Shown here: positions 1 through 10,908 of the stretch, in pieces
Layout of the letters: each line of letters opens with the position of its first letter
Numbering within the stretch: position 1 is the first letter of the stretch
Made by a program: the position numbers and the translations under genes
Notes under the pieces: model-generated
Databases searched by the model: none
What the model was told of the DNA's origin: nothing
What the model saw: only the letters and a program-made list of their open reading frames with translations
Origin: Symbiodinium natans
Taxonomy: Eukaryota > Sar > Dinophyceae > Suessiales > Symbiodiniaceae
Direction: 5' to 3'
Length of the DNA stretch: 64,000 nucleotides
Assembly (NCBI GenBank): GCA_905221605.1
Contig: CAJNDS010002750.1
Location: 1 to 64,000 of the forward strand

Positions 1-200
1 ATGCCAGGTGATGCGCTCATCTTGGAAGTGAAGTAAAAGCCCTGTTTAATATTTTAGCTTTGTAATGCCACAAAACAAAGCACGATTGAAAACAATGAAA
101 GCATGCAATGAAAGCAAGCAGCAACATGGCAAATAATCAACACCTGAACTCAACGGTTCAAGCGGTCAACAATGCTTCGACATTTTCGGCCACCCAGCAC

Positions 201-545
201 CCTAAATTTTCCGGAAATTTAGGTAGCTGGGCCGTGGCTTCTGAACATGATCAAGCTGCATCCGTTTCCTAAATTTCCTGAAAATTTTGGGTGTGTAAAT
301 TTTCGGAAAATTTAGGAAAGCGATGAAGCAAATTTTCCGGAAATTTAGGGACCGAGGCTTCGGGCTACCCGGAACCAGAAATTTTCCAGAAATTTAGGGG
401 AGCGAATCCGGCTTGCGGCCGTCGAAGAGGCCCAGCCTTTCAAAGGGCACAGCCCAAGCCCCAAAATTTCCCGCAAATTTTGGGTCCCGGGCAGGCCAAA
501 GCGGCTTGCTCGCCGGGGTCCAGAAATTTCCGGAAAATTTTGGGG
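201..545. repeat. cluster of seven imperfect palindromes (AAATTTyCGGAAATTT type)
   Basis: Seven related palindromic units lie at about 201-223, 268-291, 297-316, 330-350, 378-400, 459-484 and 521-545. Each is an A/T stem around a CCGG-like centre, for example AAATTTTCCGGAAATTTAGG. Spacers between units differ in length and sequence, so this is not a simple satellite. The outer bases CCTAAA/TTTAGG resemble the telomere-type repeats elsewhere in the window. No coding is visible here. Confidence 0.85.
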
Positions 546-738
546 CTGGGGCACTCCGAGGCGTGACGCACCGCATAGGGCTGGTTTGACCGTAGCGTTT
601 TATAGAGTAGATATATATACGCTTTCTTACTACCAGAGGACCTTAGGAGCACAGCACCAAGCAACTAAAGGCCAGAATACGTATGCTTTGAAGCAAGCTG
701 GTTTGTGAAATTGTCTTTTTCTATCTTTCTTGATTCCG

Positions 739-955
739 GCCTTCCTTTTCCTTTTCCTTTCCCTTTCCTTCCCTTTCCTTCCTTCCCTTCCTTCCTTCCT
801 TGCTTCCTTGCTTCCTTGCTTCCTTGTTTCCTTGCTTCCTTGCTTCCTTGCTTCCTTGTTTCCTTGCTTCCTTGCTTCCTTGCTTCCTTCCTATCCTTCC
901 GTCCTTCCTTCCCTCCCTTCTTTTCTCCCTCCCTCCATCCCATTTTCTCTTTCTC
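739..955. repeat. pyrimidine microsatellite (TTCC / CTTGCTTCC)n
   Basis: An almost pure pyrimidine strand with TTCC repeats that pass into a CTTGCTTCCTTG pattern. It creates long false ORFs rich in Phe/Leu/Pro on one strand and Lys/Glu/Gly on the other. Confidence 0.95.
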
Positions 956-959
956 CATC

Positions 960-2100
960 GGAAGAACAGAATAAATTATTTTTTGATCCTAAATAAATTT
1001 TTTCTTGATCCTAAATAATTTTTTTTTGATCCGCATCCCCTCGTTTTCGGGCACGATATTCTATCAACCATATTATCCCTTTCGTTGCTACATCAGAAAA
1101 TTGAATGATTTTGGTGATTTCATCATTTTATATGGCTTTATATTATCGACCAGCAAATTATTCAGACAAATTAGAGATTCAAATTTTTTCCAAATGGGCC
1201 TCATTTCGACGTCATTTTGGGCGTCGCTCTAGAGGATTGTATTTCTGCTATGGTTATTGTATGTTATTGTAAAGGACGTCGTTTATTAGGATTTCCCATC
1301 ATTATATAGGTAAGTGAAATGGCAGGTCTCGTTGCCGTCTCGTAGTGTTTTGGACCGAGCCTCTTCCCAAAAGATACATCCAGAGTGGTCTATGGAGGTC
1401 TCTTGCCTCATAGGCCCCTCATGCCCTCAATCTCGGACAGGTCTTCAGCTATCACTCGAGTCGAAGGCCGCAAGCCGCAGCCCTCTGGAAGATTGCGCCC
1501 GCGGAAAAGCCCAGGGCATCGAAACTTCGGGCCTTGCTCTTGAAATCACAAAGCGATGTTGAGTGAAGCCAACCTCCGCGACTTGGGGCTGCATCCTTGG
1601 CTCTTGGAGGATTTCTTGACGAGACTTTGAATGATCCTCATACTTCGCTTGGCCCAGACAGGGCCAGTGGCCATTTTTCGCCGAGGCGCGCAGGCCGAGG
1701 GCGTTTGAGGCACAACACCCAGACCCCTACCCACAGAAATCATAACCATCACCGCCTGAGAGAGCACGTGCAACCTGGAAGTGAATGCACTGTATACTGC
1801 TTTCGGTTTTGGCGTGATGCTAAAACTTGTCCCTTCATCTGGCTGTTGGTGCTGCTTTGACAACTTAAATACTATACCATGATACATACTGGGCATCAAA
1901 CAACGGTTGCCGTTGTCGGCTGGTGAGGCTGACAGTGAGCTTTCGACGTGTAAAACGTTGATACCTGTTTGTGATTTTCCCCGCGGCCTTGGGACGTCCT
2001 TCAGCTTCCGGCTACCGTCCATGTTGTGGTTTGAGGATGTTTGAGGCCTGCTGGCTCTCACTACACAAAAAAGCGAAAGAATACAAGGAAGGGCAAACCA
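960..2100. other. stretch without a supported gene
   Basis: 960-1250 is AT-rich with repeated TTTTTTGATCC units. Minus-strand ORF sequence at 1546-2000 has some protein-like composition but no recognisable domain and runs into the neighbouring simple repeat. I see no convincing exon. Confidence 0.5.
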
Positions 2101-2220
2101 AAACACAACAACACACAAACAAACAAACACACAAGCAAACGAGCAAGCAAAGAATTCCATAAACAAACAAACCAACAGACAGACAGACAGACAGAGAGAC
2201 AGACACGCGCACAGACAGGG
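2101..2220. repeat. simple repeats (ACAAA)n and (ACAG)n
   Basis: CAAACAAACA-type repeats to about 2172, followed by ACAGACAGACAG. These produce the Cys/Leu/Val-rich false ORFs on the minus strand. Confidence 0.9.
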
Positions 2221-2325
2221 ACACGGCTTGGAAGTGCAGACTCGAAATCGCTTCACATGTTCATACCTCGCCTCTGGCGCAACTTAGAACACTTCGTTGA
2301 TCTAGGCTGCGAGTCAGGAAGGGTT

Positions 2326-3006
2326 TCATTGAAAATCTGCGGCAAGCCAAAGAAATACAAGAACAAGCAGCAGAGGCGAGAGTGGGCTTGCATAGGCTGT
2401 GCCCAGACAACCTCGGTTTTGCGAGGAAAGGTCGCGCAAGGAATCCATGGCCACAAGGTCCGGAAAAGGGGAACGCATCAGGCACTGTGCGCCGTAATGG
2501 TCTTCGATGCGAGTAACTTCCGGCATGTTCTCGGGAGCGCTTGGCTCCCAAAGACTCTGGCTCTGCGTCTCTTCTGGCAGCGTGAGCCAACCTGCCAGGA
2601 TCCTTGGCATCCCAGGAGGCTTCCGGAGAGCAACCGCAAGGCAGACAAGCTTGGCACGCAATGGGGGGGCACATGGGGCACATGCGGCATATGTGGTGCT
2701 GGCCAAGCTGCCGCACCTTAACTGACAAGACAACCCTAGCAGAAACAGCGACAAGATTAAACATCCACCGTTCCTCCGTTCTTGCACTGCAATCTTACAA
2801 CGATCTCCGAGGGACTCGTCCGGCTGAGAGGCGCCTGGCCTGGCAAGCGTGCGACAGAAGGCGAACCGGTGAATGTGCGGATCATTCGTCAGACGGGCTC
2901 GGGTGCTTCCACCTACCTGCAATGAGAGCTTCACCAACGTGCCTATACTAGTCACTCTCACATACGTGTATCCGTGCCGGCCCTTGCGTCTTCTGTGTGC
3001 ACACAT
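2326..3006 (-). CDS. open frame of unknown function (uncertain)
   Basis: A 226-codon open frame on the minus strand, just downstream of the CocE hydrolase on the same strand. The part after about residue 130 has protein-like composition (for example TLPEETQSQSLWEPSAPENM) and ends in a hydrophobic stretch near LLLVLVFLWLA that could be a membrane anchor. No domain is recognisable. It could be an exon of a downstream gene, additional 3' sequence of the hydrolase locus, or chance: GC-rich dinoflagellate DNA often keeps frames open on the non-coding strand. Confidence 0.25.
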   Translation of the reverse strand: MCAHRRRKGRHGYTYVRVTSIGTLVKLSLQVGGSTRARLTNDPHIHRFAFCRTLARPGASQPDESLGDRCKIAVQERRNGGCLILSLFLLGLSCQLRCGSLASTTYAACAPCAPPLRAKLVCLAVALRKPPGMPRILAGWLTLPEETQSQSLWEPSAPENMPEVTRIEDHYGAQCLMRSPFPDLVAMDSLRDLSSQNRGCLGTAYASPLSPLLLVLVFLWLAADFQ

Positions 3007-3193
3007 TGAGGAGGGGGTCCCTGTGGTGCATTGTTTATCGGAGTTGAAGTTGTGTCAATGTCTGATGGCCCACGTACACCATTTCACCTCGACTGGGCCC
3101 CAATTGTGTGCCGTCATAAAGCTTTAGAGTCGCCCCGTGCACATGCACTTATCCAGACTGTTCACTAATCCGAAGTCCCAAACTTTCATGAGC

Positions 3194-6100
3194 CGTGGCC
3201 TCATGAAGACGTTCTGAGGTGCCGAGGTTTCGGAACCATCGCGGATGAGCAGCCGAACACAGTCTGGGCGACAGCTCTGGAACATGGTTTCTATTAGTCG
3301 TGATGCGGATCAAGACCACCACAAGATGACAATTTGGTAAGGAGGAACAACACTCTTCTTTAAAGTCCTGGTTCTGAGAACACCAGTTGAATCCGTAGTC
3401 GATAGTTACGGTCAATGAGATCCGGAACCCCCAAAAAATCTACAGCATTACAGCATGAGCTGGCAGGTGGCGGAAGAATGCGACACGTGATTATTTGGTG
3501 TAGTACGTAGGGATTCGCCCTTTCAAGCTCCATCTGAAAAGTGCGAGCTGAGTTTTCATGCGAGTTTCACGTGCAGTCTTACTCAAAGCCAAGCGTCTGC
3601 AGCCTTATGCGCTCTCCGGGACGGAAGAATGCAGCCGTGTGGCCCAGAGACACCTGAGTAAGTGCCACTACTGTGCCTATGGGTGATCGTCTACTGTAGT
3701 GATCATGTTCGATGCTTGTCATCTCCTCTCTTCCCAAATCTTCCCACGTACGAGCCCTTAAGGCACCACGACATGCACTGCCAAGAACCACGCCTCGACA
3801 TGGTGGCTCGCCATGCCAGATTGCACCTTCACATAAGGCTTTGACTGGAACATTTCGGGGGCCATGGGACTTCAAAATTGACACGACTTACGCTGTGCAA
3901 GTTGATGCGAGCAAAAGTGGCTTCCTCTGAGCCGCAGACCGTGATGCTTGTCAGGCCCTCACAGAGGTTCGTTGAGCGGCCATCCTTGAAGCATCTTGGT
4001 GGCGGCCCTCTTGCTGGGCGTTGTATATGATGTTGTATATGCATGACATGCACATAGAAGTACAGATGTCTGGTATGGTAAGAGGCATGCAGTCATGAAG
4101 GGCAGCCTGAACAACCACGGAATTTCTCGCTGAAGAGTCCCTTGACAGCCGCAACCAAGGAAAATGCCCAAGTTCCGACAGTGTGCCAAGTGGACCCGTT
4201 GCTTCCCAATTCCGAATTCCCAATGGTGATCTGCTGGTGCCCTTGCCGCCAAAAGCTCGAGACCCACGTGACAAAGGCGACCCAAAAAGTCGGCTTTCTC
4301 AGTCTCCCAGGCTGCCTTTGAGTCGAAAGTGGCACGGCTGCTTCGGTTGGGACAGTGTTAGGACTCACCGATTTCGGGAGCACTGTGAGCTGTAGATGCT
4401 GAACGTTTCACTCGGGACTCGGGACCGCCATAGGCTACGATTCGGCGAGGCTTTGGGCACTGCAGCTCCTGGCCTCCAGCTTCAGGTGGATCGGACCAGC
4501 GATGAGGAGTGGCGACTGCAGTGCATCGCTCGTGTAGACCAACACGTCCGATCGTGCCTCTGGGGGTGGTGCATGAGCTTTCCCAGAGCAGAACATCACC
4601 ACAACACCACCGGCCTCAATCTTTGCCTGATCTCGAGCTCCGGCATTCATTGGGTTGAAGGATGGCCCTCCTGCAGCCGGAGTGGGCCTCGCTGGATCAT
4701 AGAGGTAGCCTCAGCCCCAGGCATCACCACAACATACTGTGACCGCACTGGCCTTTCTTGTTCCGAGCTCCGAGTTCTAGCCATTTCTAGGCAAGCAGCT
4801 GTGCCCCAGGTCAGGCTGGTCTTCGCCAGACTCTGCCTTGCGCGCGAGTTCAAAGGCCGCGCCCAGCTGCCACACAGCCGGCAGTGCAGGTGGCGGGTAG
4901 TTCTGGTAATGGCGCCAGCCCATGCCTGCAAATTCGGAGATGGCAAAGAAGCAGTTTATCCCGATTTTAAGGTCCAAGCTGTCTAAGGCTTAAGAGTCTA
5001 AGGTCTAAGGTCCTAAAGTGCAGCCCGGACTCCTGCGCCATTCTAGATATCCGAACTCTCACAAGTGCAACTGGTATCTGAATCCAGAATGCAACAGGAA
5101 ACATGGTGTTGACAACTTGACAACCCTGAAGAAAAATGAGGCTAGCAAGGGGGCTTACCCGGGATTCCAAAGGGCCAAGGTGCCCAGTATGTACAAATGG
5201 ACTGGCGCGGTCAAGTCCCCTGGCCCCGCTGCCCCAGGACTGAGCTGCCTGCAAGAAAAGGATGCCCATGCTTTCGGGAGTACTCATGAATAGTGCAGGC
5301 TAGGGCGGCTAGGGCTTATCGTACGACCGCCGCAGGGATGCTTTGTTGAGGGTCTTGGGGGAACTCGTCGTCGTCGTCGTCGCTGCTGCTGTTGTCGTCG
5401 TTGTCGCTGTCGTCACTGTTTGTATGTTATTGCTGTTGCGGTCGCTGCCGCTGCCGCTGCCGGTTGTGGCTGCCGGTTGTGATTGGTGGGTTGTTTGGTT
5501 AGTTAGTTGCCCCACTCCGCATGTTGTCCATTCCACTTCTCTCATCAGCACACTGTACCATCAGTGTTGCACTTCGCACTATGACGCCTATCACCACTAT
5601 CAGTGCTATCCGGCTATCCTTCATGCTGGTGTTAAGGGATGGCGCTTGGCGATTAACAAGGAGCCCGAGCTTCCCATTCAGAGTCAAACCATCAGAGAAG
5701 AAATGGCTCAAACACAAGCGCCAGATTTCGAGCCTATCTTGGAGCTTGAGGTGGGTATCGAATGTGCTTAGCAGCACCCTTTCGTAAACGTTTCCTCAGT
5801 TGTGCTGCATGATCAGCAGACATCGGTTCTACGCAACTCCACATGGCTGAGGGCCCGAACTTCTTCCTACCAGTCGTGTTCTAAGACGGATCGTGATCCT
5901 TTGATGTGCCGGGGGTCGGAAGCCCAGGAGGCTCCAGTGGTGAATCGGTGCAATCGTCAGGCTGACCTCTTGAAGCTATCACTGGATTGGGAGAGGGCAG
6001 GAGGGACCCTTGCTCTTCGGAAGCACCTGGCTTCCAGTTCTCCTCGCTTTGGCAAAGTCCTCAAGGGCACCCTCGAGGAAGAAATCGTACCATCCTTAGC

Positions 6101-7902
6101 TACCCTAGATTTCAAGAAGCTCGAGGCAGACAATTCGAGCCCGCGATTTGATGTGCTTTTGCTTCTTCTTTATGAGGCACTAAACTGCTGAAACATTGGA
6201 GAGACTCTTTATATAAGCCCAATATGGCATGAATGGCTTGGTATCAAAGTTTGCCGAACTTGAACCACGAGGCCGGTGAGGATGTGACATGGAGGGATGG
6301 CTCGCTCGAAGCTGCAGAGCTTTTCCTTACCCTCCCAGAAGCGGCTCGCTTCGTTCCCATGGGCAATGAGCCCATCCTGGAGGAACGAGTTCTGGGAGCC
6401 GAGAATGATCTCGTCCACTTTGCCTCACCCCAACAGCTCTGCGCTGCTGTACGTATTTCGATGTACATCCTACTGCAGGATAGGAGCAACCTCGCATTGC
6501 ATGTCACTCCAAGTTTGAAGCCCCACAGGCTGATACAGGCTGATGACGCTTCTCTTCAGCCAGGTTGCCTAGCGGCAAAGACTTGAAAGCCCTGTGCAGC
6601 TTCTTCTTGCGCATCCCATGCCAAAGCTTCTTCGGCAAGGACATGGGGTCTTCATGCAAATCCTGAACAGTTCTCACACGCTCCCGGTCAAAGGCATCCA
6701 TGCACAGCAGGTCAAGATATGAAGATGTGGCACCAATCCTTCATGAGGTGCAGCACGAGGTAGAACCACAGCACCACAAGCTCAAAGCTGACTGCACCAC
6801 CAGGCCGGAAGACTGCGCTGCGGATGTTGCTCTGAGTGATGATGGGGACCTGTGGCTCTGTGGTTCAAGTTCAAAACCCCAAGCTGCTTGGGGGGAATTG
6901 GGGGAAGTTGGGTCTAGTGCCTTGCCTTTTCAGATACTGGGTGCCGGTACCAAGGCGCAATTGCATCCAGGTGCGACCCGTCCACGCACGCCCAGGCTGT
7001 GAAGCCGAGATAGCTGCCACCTGACATGGCCAACTGCAGGGACTACATTGACATTGCATTGGACACTGTGCAAGCCACAGATCTTGTAAGCATATTTCAT
7101 ATTTCCAGTTCACCGAGTTGCCAAGCCTGTAGCACCGACCTTGCCATTGCACCATGGCTGTTGACGCATCCATGCGACTGTGGCAGCTCCATCCATCTGT
7201 TCCTCCGCACAGAAATGCAAGAAGGCAAGATGCGGCAAAAGCCTGGGCACGATGAGCCCTTTAGATGCGACGGCGCGTTCTGAAACAGTGGGACCCATGA
7301 GTCCCATTTGCACCGCCGCGCAACCCAACACACTCCCCACACACCCCCAACATGTTTCAGTTGCCTAGAAGTCACAAATTAAAGGGGCAAGATGCGTGCT
7401 GCACGGGAACGAACTCTCCGCTGCTGGAGAAGCGACCGCGGGTGTCTTGGACAAGCACGGCATAGCCCTGTCTAGCCAAGAAACCTCATTGGCAAGAAAC
7501 GGTAAGAACCTTGAGAATTGTCAGCAAGAACATCGCAAACTTTGCTCAAACCACTTGTGAGGCTGCGAGACTCAAGCCTTCCCTTCTGCCAGGAAGCTTT
7601 GGCCCATCTCACTCTTCCTTCCATACGGCGTTCGCATCAGTACAGAGGGGAAGGGCCCTTCCAGACCTTCACGAAAGCAACAAGACCCTGTGCAAGATGT
7701 TATGCAGCGAAAACAACGGCAGATCACGGAAGATGAGCAAAAAACTTCGAAGAGTCGGGGAAGTCGGGGAATATGCGCTGCACGGGAAGCTTCAACTTTT
7801 AACCACCCGAGCTGCACCTTTGGGAAGTAGCAGGCTGCCGCGGAGAACCTCACCCTCCACCACTGCAGTGTCAATGCTCGTCACGGTGAATTCGCAGCGC
7901 GG
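3194..7902 (-). CDS. CocE/NonD family alpha/beta-hydrolase (X-Pro dipeptidyl-peptidase type), multi-exon
   Basis: The family hydrolyses acyl or aminoacyl bonds (cocaine esterase, glutaryl-7-ACA acylase, X-Pro peptidase); the substrate here is unknown. Exons on the minus strand: 7818-7902 (GSLLLPKG), 7582-7666 (GPFPSVLMRTPYGR), 7405-7471 (GYAVLVQDTRGRF), 7127-7202 (WMRQQPWCNGKVG), 6938-7020 (GGSYLGFTAWA, nucleophile Ser), 6569-about 6738 (helical cap), 6274-6423, 6027-6094 (GWYDFFLEGALEDF, catalytic Asp), from 5966 (LTIAPIHHW, catalytic His), about 5660-5745, about 4775-4925 (GWRHYQNYPPPA), 4615-4709 (YDPARPTPAAGG), 4474-4557 (DVLVYTSDAL), 4369-4389, about 4268-4300 (ADFLGRLCH), 3892-3984 (DGRSTNLCEGL), 3598-3653 (FFRPGERIRL), 3194-3263 (CSAAHPRWFRNLGTSE). 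Motif order matches the full family fold plus the C-terminal jelly-roll domain. Donors mix GT, GC and GA. The first exon, last exon and some mid-gene joints are unresolved. Confidence 0.9.
5368..5470. repeat. trinucleotide repeat (GTC/GCT)n
   Basis: GTCGTCGTCGTC, GCTGCTGCTG and GCCGCTGCCG runs, probably inside an intron of the CocE-type hydrolase. They encode false poly-Val/Ala/Leu in the plus-strand frames. Confidence 0.85.
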
Positions 7903-8473
7903 CTTGAACCCCCTGTGCTTTCAATTTTTCAAACTCTCGCAGAAACCACTTTAACATCGCTAGGCTCCGCTGCAGCACTGGGGCAAGTCTGACAGCAGAC
8001 CCAGAAACATCAGATTCAAGCCACGTGGCTTCTCTCTATCCTTCAAGACCATGTCAGACAGGCCGAGGGCTTCGCTCCCAATCAACTTGGCAGCCTGGAG
8101 GGTGAAGGGGTGCAGGGGCCGGTACTGGAGGGTAAGGGGGGGGGGGACCTGAATGGGCCCCCTGCCATGACTTCATTTCACGCTTGACTTCTGAGGGGGG
8201 GTGACGGAATCAATGATAGAACCAATCTTTTCAGCCCCTCCCACCCCCGCCCCCCACCCCTATACATCAAACCAGATATGGCCTCGAAGCCAGCTGCAAC
8301 ACACAAGCAAAACTCTAAGGAGCTAGCTTTCGTTAGGGCTGGGAGACCGCAAGCAAGATGCCAATCCCCAGTGCTCCGGCCTGCATGATGTAGCCTTTGT
8401 CATGCTGGCTTCTGAAACGAGACCACCACTCAGGCCTGGGGCTTAGCAGAGGCTTCAAGGCTGTAGTTCAAAG
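7903..8473. other. upstream region of the CocE-type hydrolase, no gene seen
   Basis: This should hold the 5' end of the hydrolase gene (first exon and any trans-splice acceptor), but I cannot place them. It contains a G9 run at about 8138-8146 and C-rich runs near 8236-8262. Confidence 0.4.
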
Positions 8474-8836
8474 CTAAGCATAGCTAACAGACGTCACGGA
8501 CGTTAGCCATGATGCCCTTGCGTCCGATGGCTGGCTTCCTTTGGCAGCTCCATGGACACTCGCTTGGCTGCAAGGCGGGATTAGCGCTCGCTTATCGAGC
8601 CAAACGGCTGTGCAAGAACCTTTGAAAGCCCACTGAAGCCCGGGCCTTCCAGATGGTCTGGATTTGACATTAGGAGACAAGCCGAGTACCAGGACCAAAG
8701 GATGGCTTGCATCGACTGCCAGCACACATCCCACATCACAAGCAGGAGGAATCTCTGTTGAATTCAGCTCACGTTTGTTTGCCTCTTCCACACGTATAAA
8801 ATGCCTAGCAGATGCAGGCCACTGACTTTTCAGCAC
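8474..8836 (-). CDS. possible exon, unknown protein (uncertain)
   Basis: A 120-codon minus-strand frame with protein-like codon use, including VEEANKRELNSTEIPPACDV and a hydrophobic patch LVLVLGLSP. No domain is recognised and no splice borders are fixed. It lies on the same strand as the CocE-type gene and upstream of it. Confidence 0.25.
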   Translation of the reverse strand: MLKSQWPASARHFIRVEEANKRELNSTEIPPACDVGCVLAVDASHPLVLVLGLSPNVKSRPSGRPGLQWAFKGSCTAVWLDKRALIPPCSQASVHGAAKGSQPSDARASWLTSVTSVSYA

Positions 8837-8902
8837 GCTGAAATGTTTTAATGCGCAGGTGAAACTGCGTGGCTGAGCAATACTGATTGCGCAGGCCGAC
8901 CG

Positions 8903-8926
8903 TGTGTGTGTGTGTGTGTGCGTGTG
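8903..8926. repeat. (GT)n microsatellite
   Basis: A GTGTGTGTGTGTGTGTGTGC tract. Confidence 0.85.
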
Positions 8927-9468
8927 TCACAGCCGCCGGTGAAAAGGTACGTGCTGTAGGCCACACTGTGAGCATGGGTGAAGCTGCGCTGCAGGAGCCA
9001 CCATGTACGCGTGCTGCTGCAGGCCGCGCTGAAAGGAACGCCGCGGCAGGGTCGCTGGAAGAGCTGAGGAGCACGGCGATCACGTCTGGCGACGGCTGAA
9101 GTCGTCAAGCTGTGTCCTCGGATGTCGCAGAATTCAAGGGATGGGGTCCGGGTGAGAACTCGGCAACACGTCTCCCGATTGAACAGCTCGGAAGCGCTTC
9201 CAAGACTTCGGCGTGCGACATCGCGTGACGTGGTGTGAGATTGGCTCCCACCCCCAAGGACCACCTCCAGAGTCTTCTGGGGTGAGCTGAGGCACCTCAA
9301 GCACCCGTAACCATGGCCGGTGCATGCAGCCGAAATGCCAACTCCTATAAATCTGACGGCGGCGAAAGACAAAGAAGCCAATCTTGGGCAGTCCAGGCGC
9401 CAAGGCCGATGTAAAAAATAGACCGTGAACATGGCTGTCGAGAGGAGGGATGCGGGCTGTCGGATGCC

Positions 9469-9948
9469 GTGTCAGGGCGACAAATGGCAATCTGGCAAAG
9501 TGCTGGGGTGGCTGACTGTGTGCCTCATGGCAAGGGACGCAGCGAGCTGTCCTCTGCAAGGCTCACCGCCTCCAAGACTCGTTTCTCATGTGTTCATGTG
9601 GCTCACTGGTGCCACTCATCGGTAGACGCAGGACACGGCAGATGCACTGAGATGCACGAGGATGAAGACCAGGCGAAACCCGAAACCGCCACATCCTCTT
9701 TCTGTGGCATCTTCACGGAAATATTGTCACCATATTGTAGCGTAGTGGTTAGTCGCGTGGAACTTTGGCAAGCGACGTATGCGTGCTTCGAGCAGCCAAG
9801 AGTCGACACGAACTGCTTCCTCGGCAGTGAGCCTTCGTCTGACTCCCTGGTGGCCAGCATGGACATGGCATTGCGCAGTCCTCAGGTGATGTACACAAGG
9901 GCCTGCGAAGCGCAGGAAACCCAGCAAGCTGGCACCTTAAGCGGGTGA
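9469..9948 (+). CDS. open frame, unknown (uncertain)
   Basis: A 159-codon plus-strand frame. The second half looks protein-like (for example CTEMHEDEDQAKPETATSSF), and a CAG/GTGATG donor-like site follows MDMALRSPQ. The opposite strand is open over the same bases, so strand is not settled. No domain is recognised. Confidence 0.2.
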   Translation: MSGRQMAIWQSAGVADCVPHGKGRSELSSARLTASKTRFSCVHVAHWCHSSVDAGHGRCTEMHEDEDQAKPETATSSFCGIFTEILSPYCSVVVSRVELWQATYACFEQPRVDTNCFLGSEPSSDSLVASMDMALRSPQVMYTRACEAQETQQAGTLSG

Positions 9949-10234
9949 ACAAAAGAAGACAGGGGATTTTGGCTGCCAGCCCTTGGACGAAGCCAGAACC
10001 GGCATCTGGGCTCACACGACATCGGGGAAATGTGCCGAGCCCTTGGACGCATTTTGGCGGATGCCAATAAGAAGCTTCGACGAACCCGAGATGTAGGGCC
10101 CGGAGGCAGTCCTCGGTCAGCCCCAAGAGCTTGTCGAAAGCCTATGGGTCAGTTTGCGGGGGGCTTTGTCGAAAGCTGTGAGCCATCCTTTGTGCTACAA
10201 GCGTCCGGCTTCGTGGGCCCCTCGGAGCTGGCAT

Positions 10235-10412
10235 GGGTTTAGGGTTTTAGGCACGTGGGCGAGGTTTGACACGGAAAAGCTGACGATCGATGACAACCCA
10301 AAGCGACCGCGCGCGCAAGCTTTTGCAAGCTGACAGCTGCGTCTGGCCGCATCCTATGTGGGAAAGCGTTGCTAGGCTTCTGCCCACGCAACCCTAAACC
10401 CTAAAACCTAAA
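10235..10412. repeat. telomere-like inverted repeat pair
   Basis: The left arm (about 10235-10260) reads GGGTTTAGGGTTTTAGG and then CACGTGGGC. The right arm (about 10380-10412) reads GCCCACGC and then CCCTAAACCCTAAAACC. The arms are imperfect reverse complements around about 120 bp of unrelated sequence, as in a small terminal-inverted-repeat element, though no target-site duplication is evident. Confidence 0.65.
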
Positions 10413-10635
10413 GCCGACCGGCAGCCTCTTGCTCTCGATGGGCCAAGACATCGGGTGCTTCGAGCTGCACCCATGCAGCAGAGAACGAAAGATGGCCACG
10501 TCCTACGTTGCTTCGTCATGTGCTCAGAATTGCTCATACTTCTATGATGTAGGAGAGCCGCGTTGACACTCCCTTTTGGTCCATTCACTTGTGACACCCT
10601 TTCGACGGACTCAACAGCCCCGGGCTCCACCGAGC

Positions 10636-10908
10636 ATGTACCGAGATGCAGTAGACATGCGAGAGACGTGGGAGACAGGAGTCTTGATTTTCATTTTTTG
10701 TTTCAAGTCAATAGAAGAGCCAAGCGAAAGCAATCGAAGCCCAAGACAGCTTCTTGTAGTTCCGCAAACTCCGAGTGCTATAACGCTGTCCTGCGTCTTT
10801 GTGACGCCTGCGGAAGGAGGTGTAGCTGCGAGTGAGAGGCATCGGCATTCGCAAGGCACCGGGGCACCGCAGGTGCGCACAGCGCCTGCGTTGTGTGTGC
10901 ACAACTGA
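10636..10908 (+). CDS. small open frame from an ATG, unknown (uncertain)
   Basis: 90 codons beginning MYRDAVDMRETWETGVLIF, with a VVPQTPSA motif in mid-frame. The minus strand over the same bases is also open and reads GVCGTTR. A related DNA segment occurs near 59780. The strand and the reality of the gene are open. Confidence 0.2.
   Translation: MYRDAVDMRETWETGVLIFIFCFKSIEEPSESNRSPRQLLVVPQTPSAITLSCVFVTPAEGGVAASERHRHSQGTGAPQVRTAPALCVHN

Noticed and set aside
705..1018. Long Phe/Leu/Pro and Lys/Glu/Gly ORFs
   Set aside because: They come from the TTCC/CTTGC microsatellite.
5343..5551. A hydrophobic Val/Ala/Leu-rich membrane protein
   Set aside because: Produced by GTC/GCT trinucleotide repeats.
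5703..6586. A plus-strand four-exon gene starting MAQTQAPDF with in-phase GT and GC donors
   Set aside because: The minus strand over the same bases carries clear CocE-family exons (GWYDFFLEGALEDF, EASRFWEGKEK, FKSLPLG) that join in phase to the rest of the hydrolase. The plus-strand model is antisense.
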